Source: Pseudovibrio axinellae (GTDB lineage: Bacteria; Pseudomonadota; Alphaproteobacteria; Rhizobiales; Stappiaceae). From it: 64,000 nt of DNA. The notes beneath the pieces are model-generated. The model had not been told where the DNA came from. It searched no databases and saw only the letters and a program-made list of their open reading frames with translations. Positions 45,908 to 54,987 of this stretch are shown in pieces. Made by a program: the position numbers and the translations under genes. Positions within the stretch are counted from its first letter, which is position 1. Every line of letters begins with the position of its first letter. The stretch is from contig NZ_FOFM01000002.1 of NCBI RefSeq assembly GCF_900110875.1, positions 496,001 through 560,000 on the forward strand. Direction: 5' to 3'.

Positions 45908-47416
45908 ATGGCGACGGAAATTCGAGTGCCCACACTGGGTGAATCCGTAACCGAGGCAACAATTGCTCAATGGTTTAAAAAACCGGGCGATGCGGTGAAT
46001 GCAGATGAGCCACTGGTTGAACTGGAAACAGACAAGGTAACGGTTGAAGTGCCTGCTCCTGTTTCTGGCAAGCTGGACAGCATTGATGTGAAGGAAGGCG
46101 AAACTGTTGAAGTTGGCACTCTTCTAGGTTCCATCGCGGCAGGTGCAGCTGCTGTGCCTGCCGCCGCAGCCGCTCCAGCAGCAAAAGCAGTTCCTGCTGC
46201 CGCCGCTGAAACGGTTGAGGTACTGGTACCAACTGCTGGCGAAAGCGTGACTGAAGCTGAAGTTGGCGAATGGTCAGTTAAAGTTGGTGATGTTGTAAAG
46301 GCTGACGATATTCTCGTCGAGCTGGAAACAGACAAAGCAGCTCAGGAAGTACCAAGCCCAGTGGCAGGTACTGTTGTTGAGATTGCACAGGCAACGGGCG
46401 CGACTGTAGAGCCAGGCAACTTGCTCTGCAAAATTGCTAAGGGCGAAGGAGCTGTCGTTTCAGCTGCTGCTCCTGCTGTTGCAGCACCTGCCGCTTCTGC
46501 TCCATCCTTATCTGGTATAAGCATGCCAGCAGCACCTTCCGCAGCTAAAATGATGGCTGAAAAAGGATTGTCTGCTGATCAGGTTGCTGGTTCCGGCAAA
46601 CGCGGTCAGGTTCTGAAAGGTGATGTTCTTGCAGCCGTGGCTGCTGGCGTTTCAGCAGCACCAGCTGCCTCACCAGCTCCTGTTGCTATTCGCGCAGCAT
46701 CGGCTCCAACCGACGAAGTTCGTGAAGAGCGCGTTCGCATGACCAAGCTGCGCCAGACCATTGCGCGCCGCTTGAAGGATGCACAGAACTCTGCGGCTAT
46801 GCTGACCACTTATAACGAAGTGGACATGAAGCCGATCATGGACCTGCGCAAGCAGTACAAGGATATCTTTGAGAAGAAACACGGCGTTAAGCTTGGCTTC
46901 ATGGGTTTCTTCACCAAAGCAATCACCCATGCTCTGAAAGAAATTCCTGCTGTTAATGCTGAGATTGATGGCACTGACATCATCTACAAAAACTACGCAC
47001 ACATCGGCGTTGCTGTTGGCACTCCGAAGGGTCTCGTGGTTCCTGTTGTTCGTGATGCAGACCAGATGTCTATTGCTGAGATCGAAAAAGAAATCGGCAA
47101 TCTCGGTCGCAAAGGCCGTGATGGCAAGCTTTCCATGGCAGATATGCAAGGTGGCACCTTCACCGTTTCCAACGGCGGTGTCTATGGTTCCTTGATGTCC
47201 TCTCCAATCCTGAACTCACCGCAGTCCGGTATCCTGGGCATGCACAAAATTCAGGAGCGCCCAGTTGCAATCAACGGTCAGGTGGAAATCCGTCCGATGA
47301 TGTACCTGGCTCTGTCTTACGATCACCGTATCGTGGACGGCAAGGAAGCAGTGACCTTCCTGGTTCGCGTCAAAGAGAGCCTGGAAGATCCACAGCGTCT
47401 GATTCTGGACCTTTAA
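45908..47416 (+). CDS. sucB: Dihydrolipoyl succinyltransferase (E2o) with two lipoyl domains
   Basis: 502 residues from the ATG at 45908. It transfers succinyl from E1 to CoA. Two lipoyl domains are clear: about residues 3-77 with Lys43 ([10 protein letters not shown]) and 102-178 with Lys143 ([10 protein letters not shown]), joined by an Ala/Pro-rich linker. The E3-binding domain is at about 207-243 ([29 protein letters not shown]). The catalytic domain ends with [19 protein letters not shown], holding the His and Asp. Many E2o proteins have only one lipoyl domain (about 400 residues). A hairpin follows. Confidence 0.97.
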   Translation: MATEIRVPTLGESVTEATIAQWFKKPGDAVNADEPLVELETDKVTVEVPAPVSGKLDSIDVKEGETVEVGTLLGSIAAGAAAVPAAAAAPAAKAVPAAAAETVEVLVPTAGESVTEAEVGEWSVKVGDVVKADDILVELETDKAAQEVPSPVAGTVVEIAQATGATVEPGNLLCKIAKGEGAVVSAAAPAVAAPAASAPSLSGISMPAAPSAAKMMAEKGLSADQVAGSGKRGQVLKGDVLAAVAAGVSAAPAASPAPVAIRAASAPTDEVREERVRMTKLRQTIARRLKDAQNSAAMLTTYNEVDMKPIMDLRKQYKDIFEKKHGVKLGFMGFFTKAITHALKEIPAVNAEIDGTDIIYKNYAHIGVAVGTPKGLVVPVVRDADQMSIAEIEKEIGNLGRKGRDGKLSMADMQGGTFTVSNGGVYGSLMSSPILNSPQSGILGMHKIQERPVAINGQVEIRPMMYLALSYDHRIVDGKEAVTFLVRVKESLEDPQRLILDL

Positions 47417-47423
47417 TATAAAC

Positions 47424-47445
47424 GTGCCCGGCACTGGTCGGGCAC
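47424..47445 (+). terminator. Hairpin in the sucB-lpd spacer
   Basis: GTGCCCG (47424-47430) and CGGGCAC (47439-47445) pair perfectly and are followed by ATTTGCTTT. It is probably a partial terminator or processing site within the TCA operon. Confidence 0.55.
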
Positions 47446-47518
47446 ATTTGCTTTATGGGGAGATTGGCGCACAAACCGTTCGTCGCAGCCTTCTCCCATC
47501 TACTAACAGGGGTAGCAA

Positions 47519-48922
47519 ATGTCCTACGATCTCGTTGTTATCGGAACAGGCCCGGGCGGTTATGTTTGTGCGATCAAGGCAGCTCAGCTTGGTATGAAAG
47601 TTGCCGTTGTCGAAAAACGCAAAACCCATGGCGGCACTTGCCTGAATGTTGGTTGCATTCCATCCAAGGCATTGCTTCATGCCTCTGAGATGTTTGAGGA
47701 AGCCAACCACAACTTTGAAACCCTCGGCATTAAAACCTCCAAGCCCAAAGTGGACTGGAAGGCGATGCAGGGACACAAAGCCAAGGTGGTTGACGGAAAC
47801 GTTTCCGGTATCGATTATCTCTTCAAAAAGAATAAGATCGACGTGCACACCGGTGTTGGCCGCGTACTCGGCGCAGGCCGTGTAGAAGTAAAAGCCGAAG
47901 ACGGTTCTACGTCCATTGTCGAAACCACAAACATCGTTATCGCAACTGGTTCTGACGTGATGCCGCTTCCAGGTATCGAAATCGACGAAAAGACCATCGT
48001 ATCGTCAACTGGCGCTCTTGAGCTTGAAAAAGTTCCAAACCGCATGGTTGTTGTGGGCGCAGGCGTTATTGGTCTTGAGCTTGGTTCCGTATACGCGCGT
48101 TTGGGTGCTCAGGTGACTGTGGTTGAGTTCATGGACAAGATCCTTGGCCCAATGGATGCAGACGTTTCCAAACAGTTCCAGCGTATGTTGAAGAAGCAGG
48201 GTATGACCTTCAAGCTCTCTTCAAAGGTAACTGGCGTTCAGAAAAAAGGCCGTGCGCTTGAAGTGACTGTGGAGCCAGCAGCTGGTGAAGCAGCAGCTGA
48301 AACTATGGACGCTGATGTCGTTCTGGTTGCCATTGGCCGCCGTCCATACACCGAGGGCTTGGGTCTGGCAGAAACTGGCGTTGAGCTGGATGAGCGTGGC
48401 CGTGTTAAGACAGACGCTCATTACAAGACCAATGTTGATGGCATTTATGCAATTGGCGACGTAATCGTCGGTCCAATGCTTGCGCATAAAGCTGAAGATG
48501 AAGGCGTTGCATTGGCAGAGATCATCTCCGGCCAGGCTGGTCACGTCAACTACGATGTAATTCCGGGTGTTGTTTATACATCTCCTGAAGTTGCTAGCGT
48601 TGGCAAGACAGAAGAAGAGCTTAAAGCTGCTGGCGTGAAGTACAAGTCTGGCAAGTTCCCGTTCTCAGCCAATGGCCGTGCAAAAGCGATGCTCCACACG
48701 GATGGCTTCGTGAAAGTTCTGGCCGATGCAGAAACGGATCGCGTTCTTGGTGTTCACATTCTCGGCCATGGTGCTGGCGAACTGATCCATGAAGCATGTG
48801 TTTTGATGGAATTTGGTGGATCCTCAGAGGATCTGGGCCGGACCTGTCATGCGCATCCGACAATGTCGGAAGCCGTCAAAGAAGCTGCTATGGCGACAGC
48901 TGGCAAGCCGATACATATGTAA
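47519..48922 (+). CDS. lpd: Dihydrolipoamide dehydrogenase
   Basis: 467 residues. It reoxidises the SucB lipoyl groups with FAD and NAD. Motifs: [19 protein letters not shown] (FAD), redox pair in [23 protein letters not shown] loop [43 protein letters not shown], and the C-terminal [14 protein letters not shown] active-site His-Glu. GGGG upstream acts as the ribosome site. It ends the mdh-suc block and precedes a terminator. Confidence 0.98.
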   Translation: MSYDLVVIGTGPGGYVCAIKAAQLGMKVAVVEKRKTHGGTCLNVGCIPSKALLHASEMFEEANHNFETLGIKTSKPKVDWKAMQGHKAKVVDGNVSGIDYLFKKNKIDVHTGVGRVLGAGRVEVKAEDGSTSIVETTNIVIATGSDVMPLPGIEIDEKTIVSSTGALELEKVPNRMVVVGAGVIGLELGSVYARLGAQVTVVEFMDKILGPMDADVSKQFQRMLKKQGMTFKLSSKVTGVQKKGRALEVTVEPAAGEAAAETMDADVVLVAIGRRPYTEGLGLAETGVELDERGRVKTDAHYKTNVDGIYAIGDVIVGPMLAHKAEDEGVALAEIISGQAGHVNYDVIPGVVYTSPEVASVGKTEEELKAAGVKYKSGKFPFSANGRAKAMLHTDGFVKVLADAETDRVLGVHILGHGAGELIHEACVLMEFGGSSEDLGRTCHAHPTMSEAVKEAAMATAGKPIHM

Positions 48923-48961
48923 TCTGGTTTGAGTGTGACCCACTCTGCTTTGATTTAAACG

Positions 48962-48995
48962 AAAGCCGCTTCAGGAAACTGAGGCGGCTTTTATG
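48962..48995 (+). terminator. Terminator of lpd
   Basis: A 13-bp stem with one wobble (48962-48974 with 48979-48991) closed by GAAA, ending in TTTT. It lies before the convergent small secreted protein gene and may serve both. Confidence 0.8.
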
Positions 48996-49427
48996 TTATT
49001 GGCGTATGAGAATGTAGCTGCGGGTCTTTTCCGGGATGGTTGGATCATGGTTTTCTGTTCGCATATAAGCCTGCATCCGCTCACCCATCGGGCGTAGTTC
49101 AATATGTTGGGCTTTGAAAAATCCGCCAAACCGAAATGTAAGAGCACCGTTTAAGTTTAATGCCCCAGCAGCCCAGCCCCATTTGCAGTCGCGTGGAGAG
49201 CAACTGGTGAAAGTACGTGCCCGGACGATGAGCTGGTTCTCTATACAAGTACCTTCAACCTCAAGAGAAGAGAGCTCATTAAGCTTGGCGCTCGGGTTTT
49301 CCCAGTTGCCAATCTCCACCAATTCGGATTTTCGCAGCTCGCAGGCCTCTTGTGCGTAAGCTGCCGAAGCTAGAGACACAAAGACGCTTAGGAATGCGCA
49401 GGCTTGTATTATCTGTTTTAGTGTCAT
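48996..49427 (-). CDS. Small secreted protein with conserved CSPRDCKWG motif
   Basis: 143 residues from the ATG at 49427, 9 bases after GGGGAG. The signal peptide is LKQIIQACAFLSVFVSLASAAYA. The mature part has Cys residues paired around TFTSCSPRDCKWGWAAG, plus ELSSLEVEGTC, and ends in RSYILIRQ. A similar CxPxDCxWG core occurs in uncharacterised secreted proteins of several phyla. It is probably a beta-rich periplasmic protein; function unknown. Confidence 0.75.
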   Translation of the reverse strand: MTLKQIIQACAFLSVFVSLASAAYAQEACELRKSELVEIGNWENPSAKLNELSSLEVEGTCIENQLIVRARTFTSCSPRDCKWGWAAGALNLNGALTFRFGGFFKAQHIELRPMGERMQAYMRTENHDPTIPEKTRSYILIRQ

Positions 49428-49506
49428 GACCAAAAGCTCCCCGCCTAGTCCTCTCATATATCAATGTAGGCGGACCCTGCGAGGAGTAAATGCGTGTTTC
49501 TTCTAA

Positions 49507-50148
49507 TCACCCAAGGTCTTTTCTGGCTGCAACAATCGAACTGAGTTCTTTCGTTGCTGCAGACACATCAGGCGCCCCGCAAATTGCCGATATAACTGCA
49601 ACACCATCTGCACCAGCACTGATAACCTGCGCAGCATTTGCAAGGGAGATGCCCCCGATTCCGACAACAGGCAGAGTGGCTTGTTCGGTTAGGTGGCGGA
49701 AATTCTGCATTCCAACCTGAGCAGCATCATCTTTGCTGATAGTTGGGAAGCAAGCACCAATCCCAAGGTAATCACAGGCCTCAAGATCAGCAGCGTCTAA
49801 CTCACTTTGTGTGCTAACAGATAAACCAAGCAGCTTGTCTGGGCCGATTAATTCGCGCACCTTCGAGGCATCCATATCCTCCTGGCCAACATGAACACCA
49901 TCGGCATTCACTGCGAGGGCGACGTCAATCCGGTCATTTACAATCAACGGCACATTCAACGGCTCCAAAGCCGTCATAAGCCGCTGAGCCAATTGAACTT
50001 GTTCGCGTGTCGTACCCCTCTTGTCGCGCAGCTGAATGACACTTGCTCCGCTTGTTGCAGCAGCAGTGGCGATGTCGACAGGGTCTTGTCCGGGGCAATC
50101 TTGTGGTCCCAGAACCAGATAAACGGAAAGATCAAGCAACGGCTTCAT
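49507..50148 (-). CDS. thiE: Thiamine-phosphate synthase
   Basis: 213-residue TIM barrel that joins HMP diphosphate and thiazole phosphate to thiamine phosphate. Typical motifs: VIQLRDKRGTTREQVQLAQ, VNDRIDVALAVNADGVHVGQEDM, YLGIGACFPTISK and VVGIGGISLANAAQVISAGADGVAVISAI. It overlaps the thiM end by 17 bases. With thiM it forms a two-gene salvage operon under the TPP riboswitch. Confidence 0.95.
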   Translation of the reverse strand: MKPLLDLSVYLVLGPQDCPGQDPVDIATAAATSGASVIQLRDKRGTTREQVQLAQRLMTALEPLNVPLIVNDRIDVALAVNADGVHVGQEDMDASKVRELIGPDKLLGLSVSTQSELDAADLEACDYLGIGACFPTISKDDAAQVGMQNFRHLTEQATLPVVGIGGISLANAAQVISAGADGVAVISAICGAPDVSAATKELSSIVAARKDLG

Positions 50149-50944
50149 GCATTTTTACTCGTGCTGTTGTGGTAATGGTATCGCTGTTTAACCGGTACAG
50201 TCCGTTGATGATATCCAGCTGTAGGCTTGCCGGGCCAGCAGTTTCTTTGGCTGCAATCTCACCAATCACACCCAGATAAACCATCGCATGAACAGCGGCG
50301 TAAAATGGATCATCGCAAACAGCAAGTGTCGCGCCGGTCAATGCCGTTGCTGTGCAACCAAGGCCAGTTACGTAAGGCATCATAGCATCGCCATTTTCAA
50401 CCTGTGCTGTCCGTTCACCATCAGTAATAAAGTCAATCGGGCCGGAAACGACAACAACAGCGCCTGTTCGCCTTGCAAGGTTTTTGGCGCCATCAAGGGC
50501 CGTTTCAGGACTGTCGGTGCTATCTACGCCTTTGCCGCCAGCCCCTTTGCCAGCCAAAGCCATGATCTCAGAAGCGTTACCGCGAATTACACTTGGCTTG
50601 TTCTTTAAAAGCTCTGCAGCAAACTGAGTACGAAAGGTCAGCGCACCAACAGCGACCGGATCAAGTACCCATGGACGACTAGCTTTGTGCGCCGCAGCTG
50701 TTGCCAACTTCATTGCGTCAGCCTGAGCTGGTGTAACGGTGCCAACATTCACCACCAAAGCTCCAGCAACGCTGGCAAGCTCAGGTGCTTCTTCCGGTCC
50801 ATCCACCATCGCAGGGGAAGCTCCCAGAGCAAGCAAAGCGTTTGCCGTTGTATTGGCCACCACAATATTCGTCATATTGTGAACGAGCGGACTTTTTTCA
50901 CGAATTGCAGAAAGAGTTACGCAAGCGCTTTCGACAGGACCCAT
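50132..50944 (-). CDS. thiM: Hydroxyethylthiazole kinase
   Basis: 270 residues of the ribokinase-like fold. It phosphorylates salvaged hydroxyethylthiazole for use by ThiE. The start (SPLVHNMTNIVVANTTANALLALGASPAMVDG) and the middle (WVLDPVAVGALTFRT, VIRGNASEIMALAG) are typical. The C-terminal VTGLGCTATALTGATLAV holds the catalytic region, with Cys in the place seen in ThiM. It is first gene of the pair, 92 bases downstream of the riboswitch. Confidence 0.95.
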   Translation of the reverse strand: MGPVESACVTLSAIREKSPLVHNMTNIVVANTTANALLALGASPAMVDGPEEAPELASVAGALVVNVGTVTPAQADAMKLATAAAHKASRPWVLDPVAVGALTFRTQFAAELLKNKPSVIRGNASEIMALAGKGAGGKGVDSTDSPETALDGAKNLARRTGAVVVVSGPIDFITDGERTAQVENGDAMMPYVTGLGCTATALTGATLAVCDDPFYAAVHAMVYLGVIGEIAAKETAGPASLQLDIINGLYRLNSDTITTTARVKMHEAVA

Positions 50945-51035
50945 AGTTTTCCTCAGTCTCGTTGTGCGAAAGAGAGCCGTTGCTTTAGGGCTTTATGCAG
51001 ATTTAAGAAGTGCTATCCCTGAACAACGCTGTGAG

Positions 51036-51120
51036 CGCTCCCTTCGCTGGCATTATCCAGATCAGGTTCATCGAGTATAATCTCAGCCTTAGCAATTTCG
51101 CTACAGGCACCCCGTTTCGC
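51036..51120 (-). promoter_or_regulatory. TPP (THI-box) riboswitch
   Basis: On the minus strand the conserved pieces appear in order: GGGGTGCC, GCTGAGA, GAACCTGATCTGGATAATGCC and AGCGAAGGGA. This is the thiamine pyrophosphate aptamer, about 85 nt, directly upstream of thiM-thiE, which it should switch off when TPP is abundant. Confidence 0.95.
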
Positions 51121-51182
51121 ACATAGGAACCTAGTCGTTGAACCTAACAAGATCAAGCAGGCGCTCCCAGCTCATCGTAGTA

Positions 51183-52142
51183 TCAACGGCGTGGATGGGC
51201 CTTGTCGTAGGCATCAAGCAGCTGCGCACTGTTTATCTCTGTATAGATCTGTGTGGTAGAGAGACTTGCATGTCCCAGAAGCTCTTGAATGCTACGCAAA
51301 TCACCGCCTTCAGAAAGGAGGTGCGTTGCAAATGAGTGGCGCAATGCATGTGGTGTCGCGGTATCAGGTAAGCCGAGGGCACTACGGATTTTTTGCATGG
51401 CAAGTTGTATCATGCGCGCATTCAAGGGACCGCCTCGAACGCCGCGAAAAAGGGAGGAGTTTGCAGAAAGGTCAAACGGGCATTGCTCTTTGTACGCCTC
51501 TATCGCCTCAACCACGACAGGCAGAACCGGCACAATCCGTTCCTTGTTGCCTTTCCCGCGGATGCGGATGGATTTATCACCAGCTTTAGGAGCACTTGCA
51601 ACTGTCAAGGATAGCGCTTCTGAAATACGTAGCCCGCAACCGTACAGCAGTGTAAAAACTGCCGCATTTCGGGTCTCAACCCAAGGCGTGTCCTCAAAGG
51701 AGAGGTCGCTGCTGACAATAGCCTTTGCTTCTTCAATCGGAATAGGTTTGGGCAGACTGCGGGGAAGTTTTGGAGTGCGTACCGCTGATGCTCCTGCTGC
51801 ATTAACATCTCCGCGTTCTTCGAGAAACGAGAGAAAAGACCGAATGCCAGCAAGCCCTCTGGCCAATGTACGCGTTTGCGCCCCATCTCGTCGGCGTGTC
51901 GCCAGAAACCCTCGAAAATCCTTGGGTTTCAAAGATTCAAGATGAAACAACGCAACGGGTTCACCCTCATAGCTCGTCAAAAAGCGAAGGAACTGACGCA
52001 CGTCACGCTCATATGCTTCCAGCGTGCGCTCAGCAAGTCGCCGCTCTGATCCAAGGTGATCAATCCAGTCTTCAATCGCTGCGTTCACATCTGGTTTGCA
52101 GATGATGAGCAGGTCTTCGCCGCTATCCAAGGAAATTGCCAT
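51183..52142 (-). CDS. xerC: Tyrosine recombinase XerC
   Basis: 319 residues. With XerD it resolves chromosome dimers at dif. The N-terminal SAM-like DNA-binding domain (SERRLAERTLEAYERDVRQFLRFL) precedes the catalytic domain with Arg in LLYGCGLRISEAL, Lys-region RGKGNKERIVPV, HALRHSFATHLL, LGHASLSTTQIY and Tyr as nucleophile. Its location between thiM and priA and lack of neighbouring integrase-type cargo argue for the housekeeping enzyme. No dif site was seen. Assignment to XerC rather than XerD is by pattern. Confidence 0.9.
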   Translation of the reverse strand: MAISLDSGEDLLIICKPDVNAAIEDWIDHLGSERRLAERTLEAYERDVRQFLRFLTSYEGEPVALFHLESLKPKDFRGFLATRRRDGAQTRTLARGLAGIRSFLSFLEERGDVNAAGASAVRTPKLPRSLPKPIPIEEAKAIVSSDLSFEDTPWVETRNAAVFTLLYGCGLRISEALSLTVASAPKAGDKSIRIRGKGNKERIVPVLPVVVEAIEAYKEQCPFDLSANSSLFRGVRGGPLNARMIQLAMQKIRSALGLPDTATPHALRHSFATHLLSEGGDLRSIQELLGHASLSTTQIYTEINSAQLLDAYDKAHPRR

Positions 52143-52223
52143 TTTGCAAGTCTAGGGGGCAAACCTAGCTGAATGGTTACCAAATGCTAAACATTCACGT
52201 ATTTGCAAGCCCGATGAGAAAAA

Positions 52224-53309
52224 TTAGTCAACCACAATAGGTTGCCCATGATCTTCGATGATCCGGTCAATCTCTTGCCGCGCCGCGCGTGCAAACCGCT
52301 TCTGGTTCTCAGTAGGTGCTGTGGAATCTCCTAGAACAACAATGTTCTCATCATTAAACCGGTTGGCCGGGCCAGTGTAATTAAAGCTGCCAACAATCAT
52401 GATACTGTCATCGATGACCATGAGCTTGTGGTGGAGCTTGCCTAATCGACTCGAGCCGCGAACCAAATGCAGGTCCGCCCCTGCCTCGGCAAGTGGGAGG
52501 GTTGCTGCCCAGTCTTGTCCGCCTTGGCGGGCATCAAGTGCTCCGCGGACCGTCCGGCCTGCATCCATCAACAACAACATCGCGTCGTCAATGCCAGAGC
52601 TTTTGGAGAAAGTGAAGATCGCAAAGTCCACGCGGTCCTTTGCTTTCGTCATCTGTTTGGTCACTTCCATCTCTGGTGCATGGTCAGGTGCAAAGCAAAC
52701 TTTAACGCGGATGTCGTCGACAATCACCTCTTTGGGCGTGTTTTCGCTTTCGTTCTCGTCAACGCTATATCGCCCAAAGCGACCGCGTTTGATTTCGCGA
52801 AATTCCCGTTCGAAGATCTTTGCCACTTCCTCGTTCTTGATTGTGAGAAGGTGGTTCAGATTTCGATGCGTGCCGGTTTCAGTAAAGTTTGTTGAACCAG
52901 TCAAAACAGCATTACCATCGCGTATGATAAATTTCTGATGGAAAATGCGAGGATTAAAGTCGGTTCGAACCCAAACTTTAGCACGCAGCAATGCTGCATG
53001 AAGCTGCCGGTTGACCTCGTTTTCGACAGTAAGATCGCTGGCATGTGGGTCATCTGCGGGTTCGTCTACGCTCAGGTAATCCGCTTCAGAAACCACACGA
53101 ACCCGAAGCCCGCGCTTTCTTGCGTTGATGATTGCGTTGGCGATGCGCGGGTTGTCAATTTCTTGAATTGCTATTTCAAGCGTATCCTCGGCAGCGTCCA
53201 AAAAAGCAATAATCTCACCTTCCAGATCATCAAGCGGATTATCTGGCAAATGGTCAAGAACGGCTTTTGGGCCGACGAGGAATTTTAGATTCTCGGTTTC
53301 AACTGCCAT
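52224..53309 (-). CDS. Phospholipase D-like protein with two HKD motifs
   Basis: 361 residues from the ATG at 53309 (5 bases after GGAGG). Two HxKxxxxD motifs mark a phosphodiesterase: HQKFIIRDGNAVLTGSTNFT at about residue 125 and HHKLMVIDDSIMIVGSFNYT at about 300, each followed by GSxNxT. No signal peptide is seen, so it may be cytoplasmic. Relatives include Nuc-type nucleases and lipid phosphodiesterases. The gene is followed by an endonuclease gene on the same strand, suggesting nucleic acid as a possible substrate, but this is only context. Confidence 0.85.
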   Translation of the reverse strand: MAVETENLKFLVGPKAVLDHLPDNPLDDLEGEIIAFLDAAEDTLEIAIQEIDNPRIANAIINARKRGLRVRVVSEADYLSVDEPADDPHASDLTVENEVNRQLHAALLRAKVWVRTDFNPRIFHQKFIIRDGNAVLTGSTNFTETGTHRNLNHLLTIKNEEVAKIFEREFREIKRGRFGRYSVDENESENTPKEVIVDDIRVKVCFAPDHAPEMEVTKQMTKAKDRVDFAIFTFSKSSGIDDAMLLLMDAGRTVRGALDARQGGQDWAATLPLAEAGADLHLVRGSSRLGKLHHKLMVIDDSIMIVGSFNYTGPANRFNDENIVVLGDSTAPTENQKRFARAARQEIDRIIEDHGQPIVVD

Positions 53310-53392
53310 CATACCCTCCCACTGTCACGCTACCTTACCTCAGGGTAGTATGTGTGTCCGCACACAATTATGACAGTGGAAGAGTTGACTGC

Positions 53393-54127
53393 TTAGAAGC
53401 CGACAGAAATGAGCACGTTGGAGTTGCCCTGGATCTCAAGAATGCGAGCATCGCGCAGTTGCTCGTCTTCTGAAACCGGATCCTTACTCATCCAACCGGT
53501 AAACATCTCCATTTCAGCATCGCTCAGCGGCATGTTGTAGGTTGATTGCATGTAAAAATAGATCCGAGCGATATCCCCGCGCGTCGCGGCCATTGGTTCA
53601 GCCAGTTTGTTTTTGCTGTCGATCTCAAAATCACAAGCACCGTAGGTTCGCTCTTCGCCAGAAATGACGGCCATACGGTAATTGGAGCGGTCGCCATTCA
53701 GCTCACCAACGGCTGGAACCAGATTATGCAGGTCTGCTTCCATGCGTTTAAATTCCGGGTCTACTTTGGAGCAGCAGCGGCGCCCTTTATAAGCTTTGCC
53801 CTTCTTGGTGACACAGGCAGAGTTGCCATCAGTCCAACAGGCTCTGGTTTTGCCAAAGCGCGAGGCTGGCACAACATGTTCCCACTCGATCCGCTTGCCG
53901 CGTTTTGCATTCTTACGCGGTGTGTAGCCACAACTGGCCGCATCAACCTGTTTTTCGCCGCTGTAGGAGCAGCCACAATAAAACGTCTCGCGGTATTCCT
54001 GTGTTGGGTAAATGTGCTTTTCCAATAGGCGCTTGGCCTGCGAAAAACTTGTAGGCGTTTGAGCTGAAGCTGCTGAACAAAAGATAGCAATGAACAGGGC
54101 AAGTGGAAGCAAAATAAGATTGCGCAT
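53393..54127 (-). CDS. Secreted endonuclease I (EndA/NucM family)
   Basis: 244 residues. The signal peptide is NLILLPLALFIAIFCSAASAQ. The His-Me finger motif IEWEHVVPASRFG with the catalytic His lies near the middle, and the domain continues with ADLHNLVPAVGELNGDRSNYRM. Eight or more Cys (CGCSYSGEKQ, CWTDGNSAC, RCCSKV) fit disulfides. It degrades DNA outside the cytoplasm, perhaps for nutrition or to limit DNA uptake. An inverted repeat (54143-54187) lies just upstream. Confidence 0.92.
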   Translation of the reverse strand: MRNLILLPLALFIAIFCSAASAQTPTSFSQAKRLLEKHIYPTQEYRETFYCGCSYSGEKQVDAASCGYTPRKNAKRGKRIEWEHVVPASRFGKTRACWTDGNSACVTKKGKAYKGRRCCSKVDPEFKRMEADLHNLVPAVGELNGDRSNYRMAVISGEERTYGACDFEIDSKNKLAEPMAATRGDIARIYFYMQSTYNMPLSDAEMEMFTGWMSKDPVSEDEQLRDARILEIQGNSNVLISVGF

Positions 54128-54142
54128 GAAGTTACTTTCTTA

Positions 54143-54187
54143 GCGTATCCCCGGAAAGTAGCCACCGATTTTCGGCTAAGGATACGC
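54143..54187. promoter_or_regulatory. Inverted repeat upstream of the endonuclease gene
   Basis: GCGTATCC (54143-54150) pairs with GGATACGC (54180-54187), with further pairing of CCG-AAA to TTT-CGG inside. It lies 16 bases before the endonuclease start and could be a 5' UTR hairpin or an operator. Confidence 0.45.
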
Positions 54188-54411
54188 ATTAAGACAAAAC
54201 CTAAGGCGTGTCGTGTTGATGCGAGTGATCGCAACACGCTCAAGGTCACCATCAGAGACTGGCGAGCGAGAATTAATATTCTCCTGCCAACACTGTTTGA
54301 CGCGGTGGATACAGATTTGTGCGCAAACACACTGCCTGAATGAGTGGGTGTGAACCTTGCGGACTTGGAATTGTGGGAGTGGAAAGCTCTAAGGCATCAC
54401 CTGAAAATCAA
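54188..54411. other. Non-coding spacer between the endonuclease and DUF523 genes
   Basis: A second hairpin (CGTGTT...AACACG around 54210-54236) lies here. I saw no gene or motif in the rest. Confidence 0.4.
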
Positions 54412-54894
54412 TCATCTAAGCCGGCTTGCTAGCTCTTGGATCCGGTGCTGTGAATACACCTCGATGCCGTGCTCAAGTAGGGCCGCTGTTACAACACCCA
54501 GACCATCACGCGTTTTGCCATCGTGATGACCACTGTAGACAAAGGTCGTTCCGCATGACGGACTTCCATCCGCCAAAAGAGCAAAGCGACATCCTGTCTC
54601 ATGTGCGGTCTTCACCGCCAAAGAAGCGCCAAGAACAAACTGTTCTGACACATCACGCCCATTATTTTCAAATATGGACGCTTCTCCTGAAAGTACGTCA
54701 GGTCCCAACTTGCCGTGTTCGATCTCTGCCGGAGGTCGTGGTGTCGGAAACCCCGCTGCAATCTCAGGGCAAAGCGGAACGAGCATTCCAGAATTGCGCC
54801 AATCGGATACAAGGCTGCTTTCAACAGACAAACTGCTGCCGTTATATCGAACGGGTCTTCCCAAAAGACAGGCGCTGATCAGAATTTTCGTCAT
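54412..54894 (-). CDS. DUF523 family protein
   Basis: 160 residues from the ATG at 54894 (four residues inside a longer frame from 54906). It matches DUF523: ILISACLLGRPVRYNG, VPLCPEIAAGFPTPRPPAEI, and the C-terminal CRFALLADGSPSCGTTFVYSG. The Cys residues could bind a metal or an iron-sulfur cluster; relatives are of unknown role, and a related domain occurs with the DUF1722 family. Neighbours (transaldolase, endonuclease) give no clue. Confidence 0.85.
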   Translation of the reverse strand: MTKILISACLLGRPVRYNGSSLSVESSLVSDWRNSGMLVPLCPEIAAGFPTPRPPAEIEHGKLGPDVLSGEASIFENNGRDVSEQFVLGASLAVKTAHETGCRFALLADGSPSCGTTFVYSGHHDGKTRDGLGVVTAALLEHGIEVYSQHRIQELASRLR

Positions 54895-54987
54895 GATTTC
54901 GGACAATGGCCCCCATATTCACAAAAAGAAAGCGCAGTCCGGATGGCCTGCGCTCGCTATAGTCACAAACTGCGAAAACCAAAGAGC

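Noticed and set aside
51183-52142. Tyrosine recombinase as a sign of an integrated element
   Set aside because: It has the length and motifs of the housekeeping XerC, with no tRNA gene, attachment repeats or phage-like cargo nearby.
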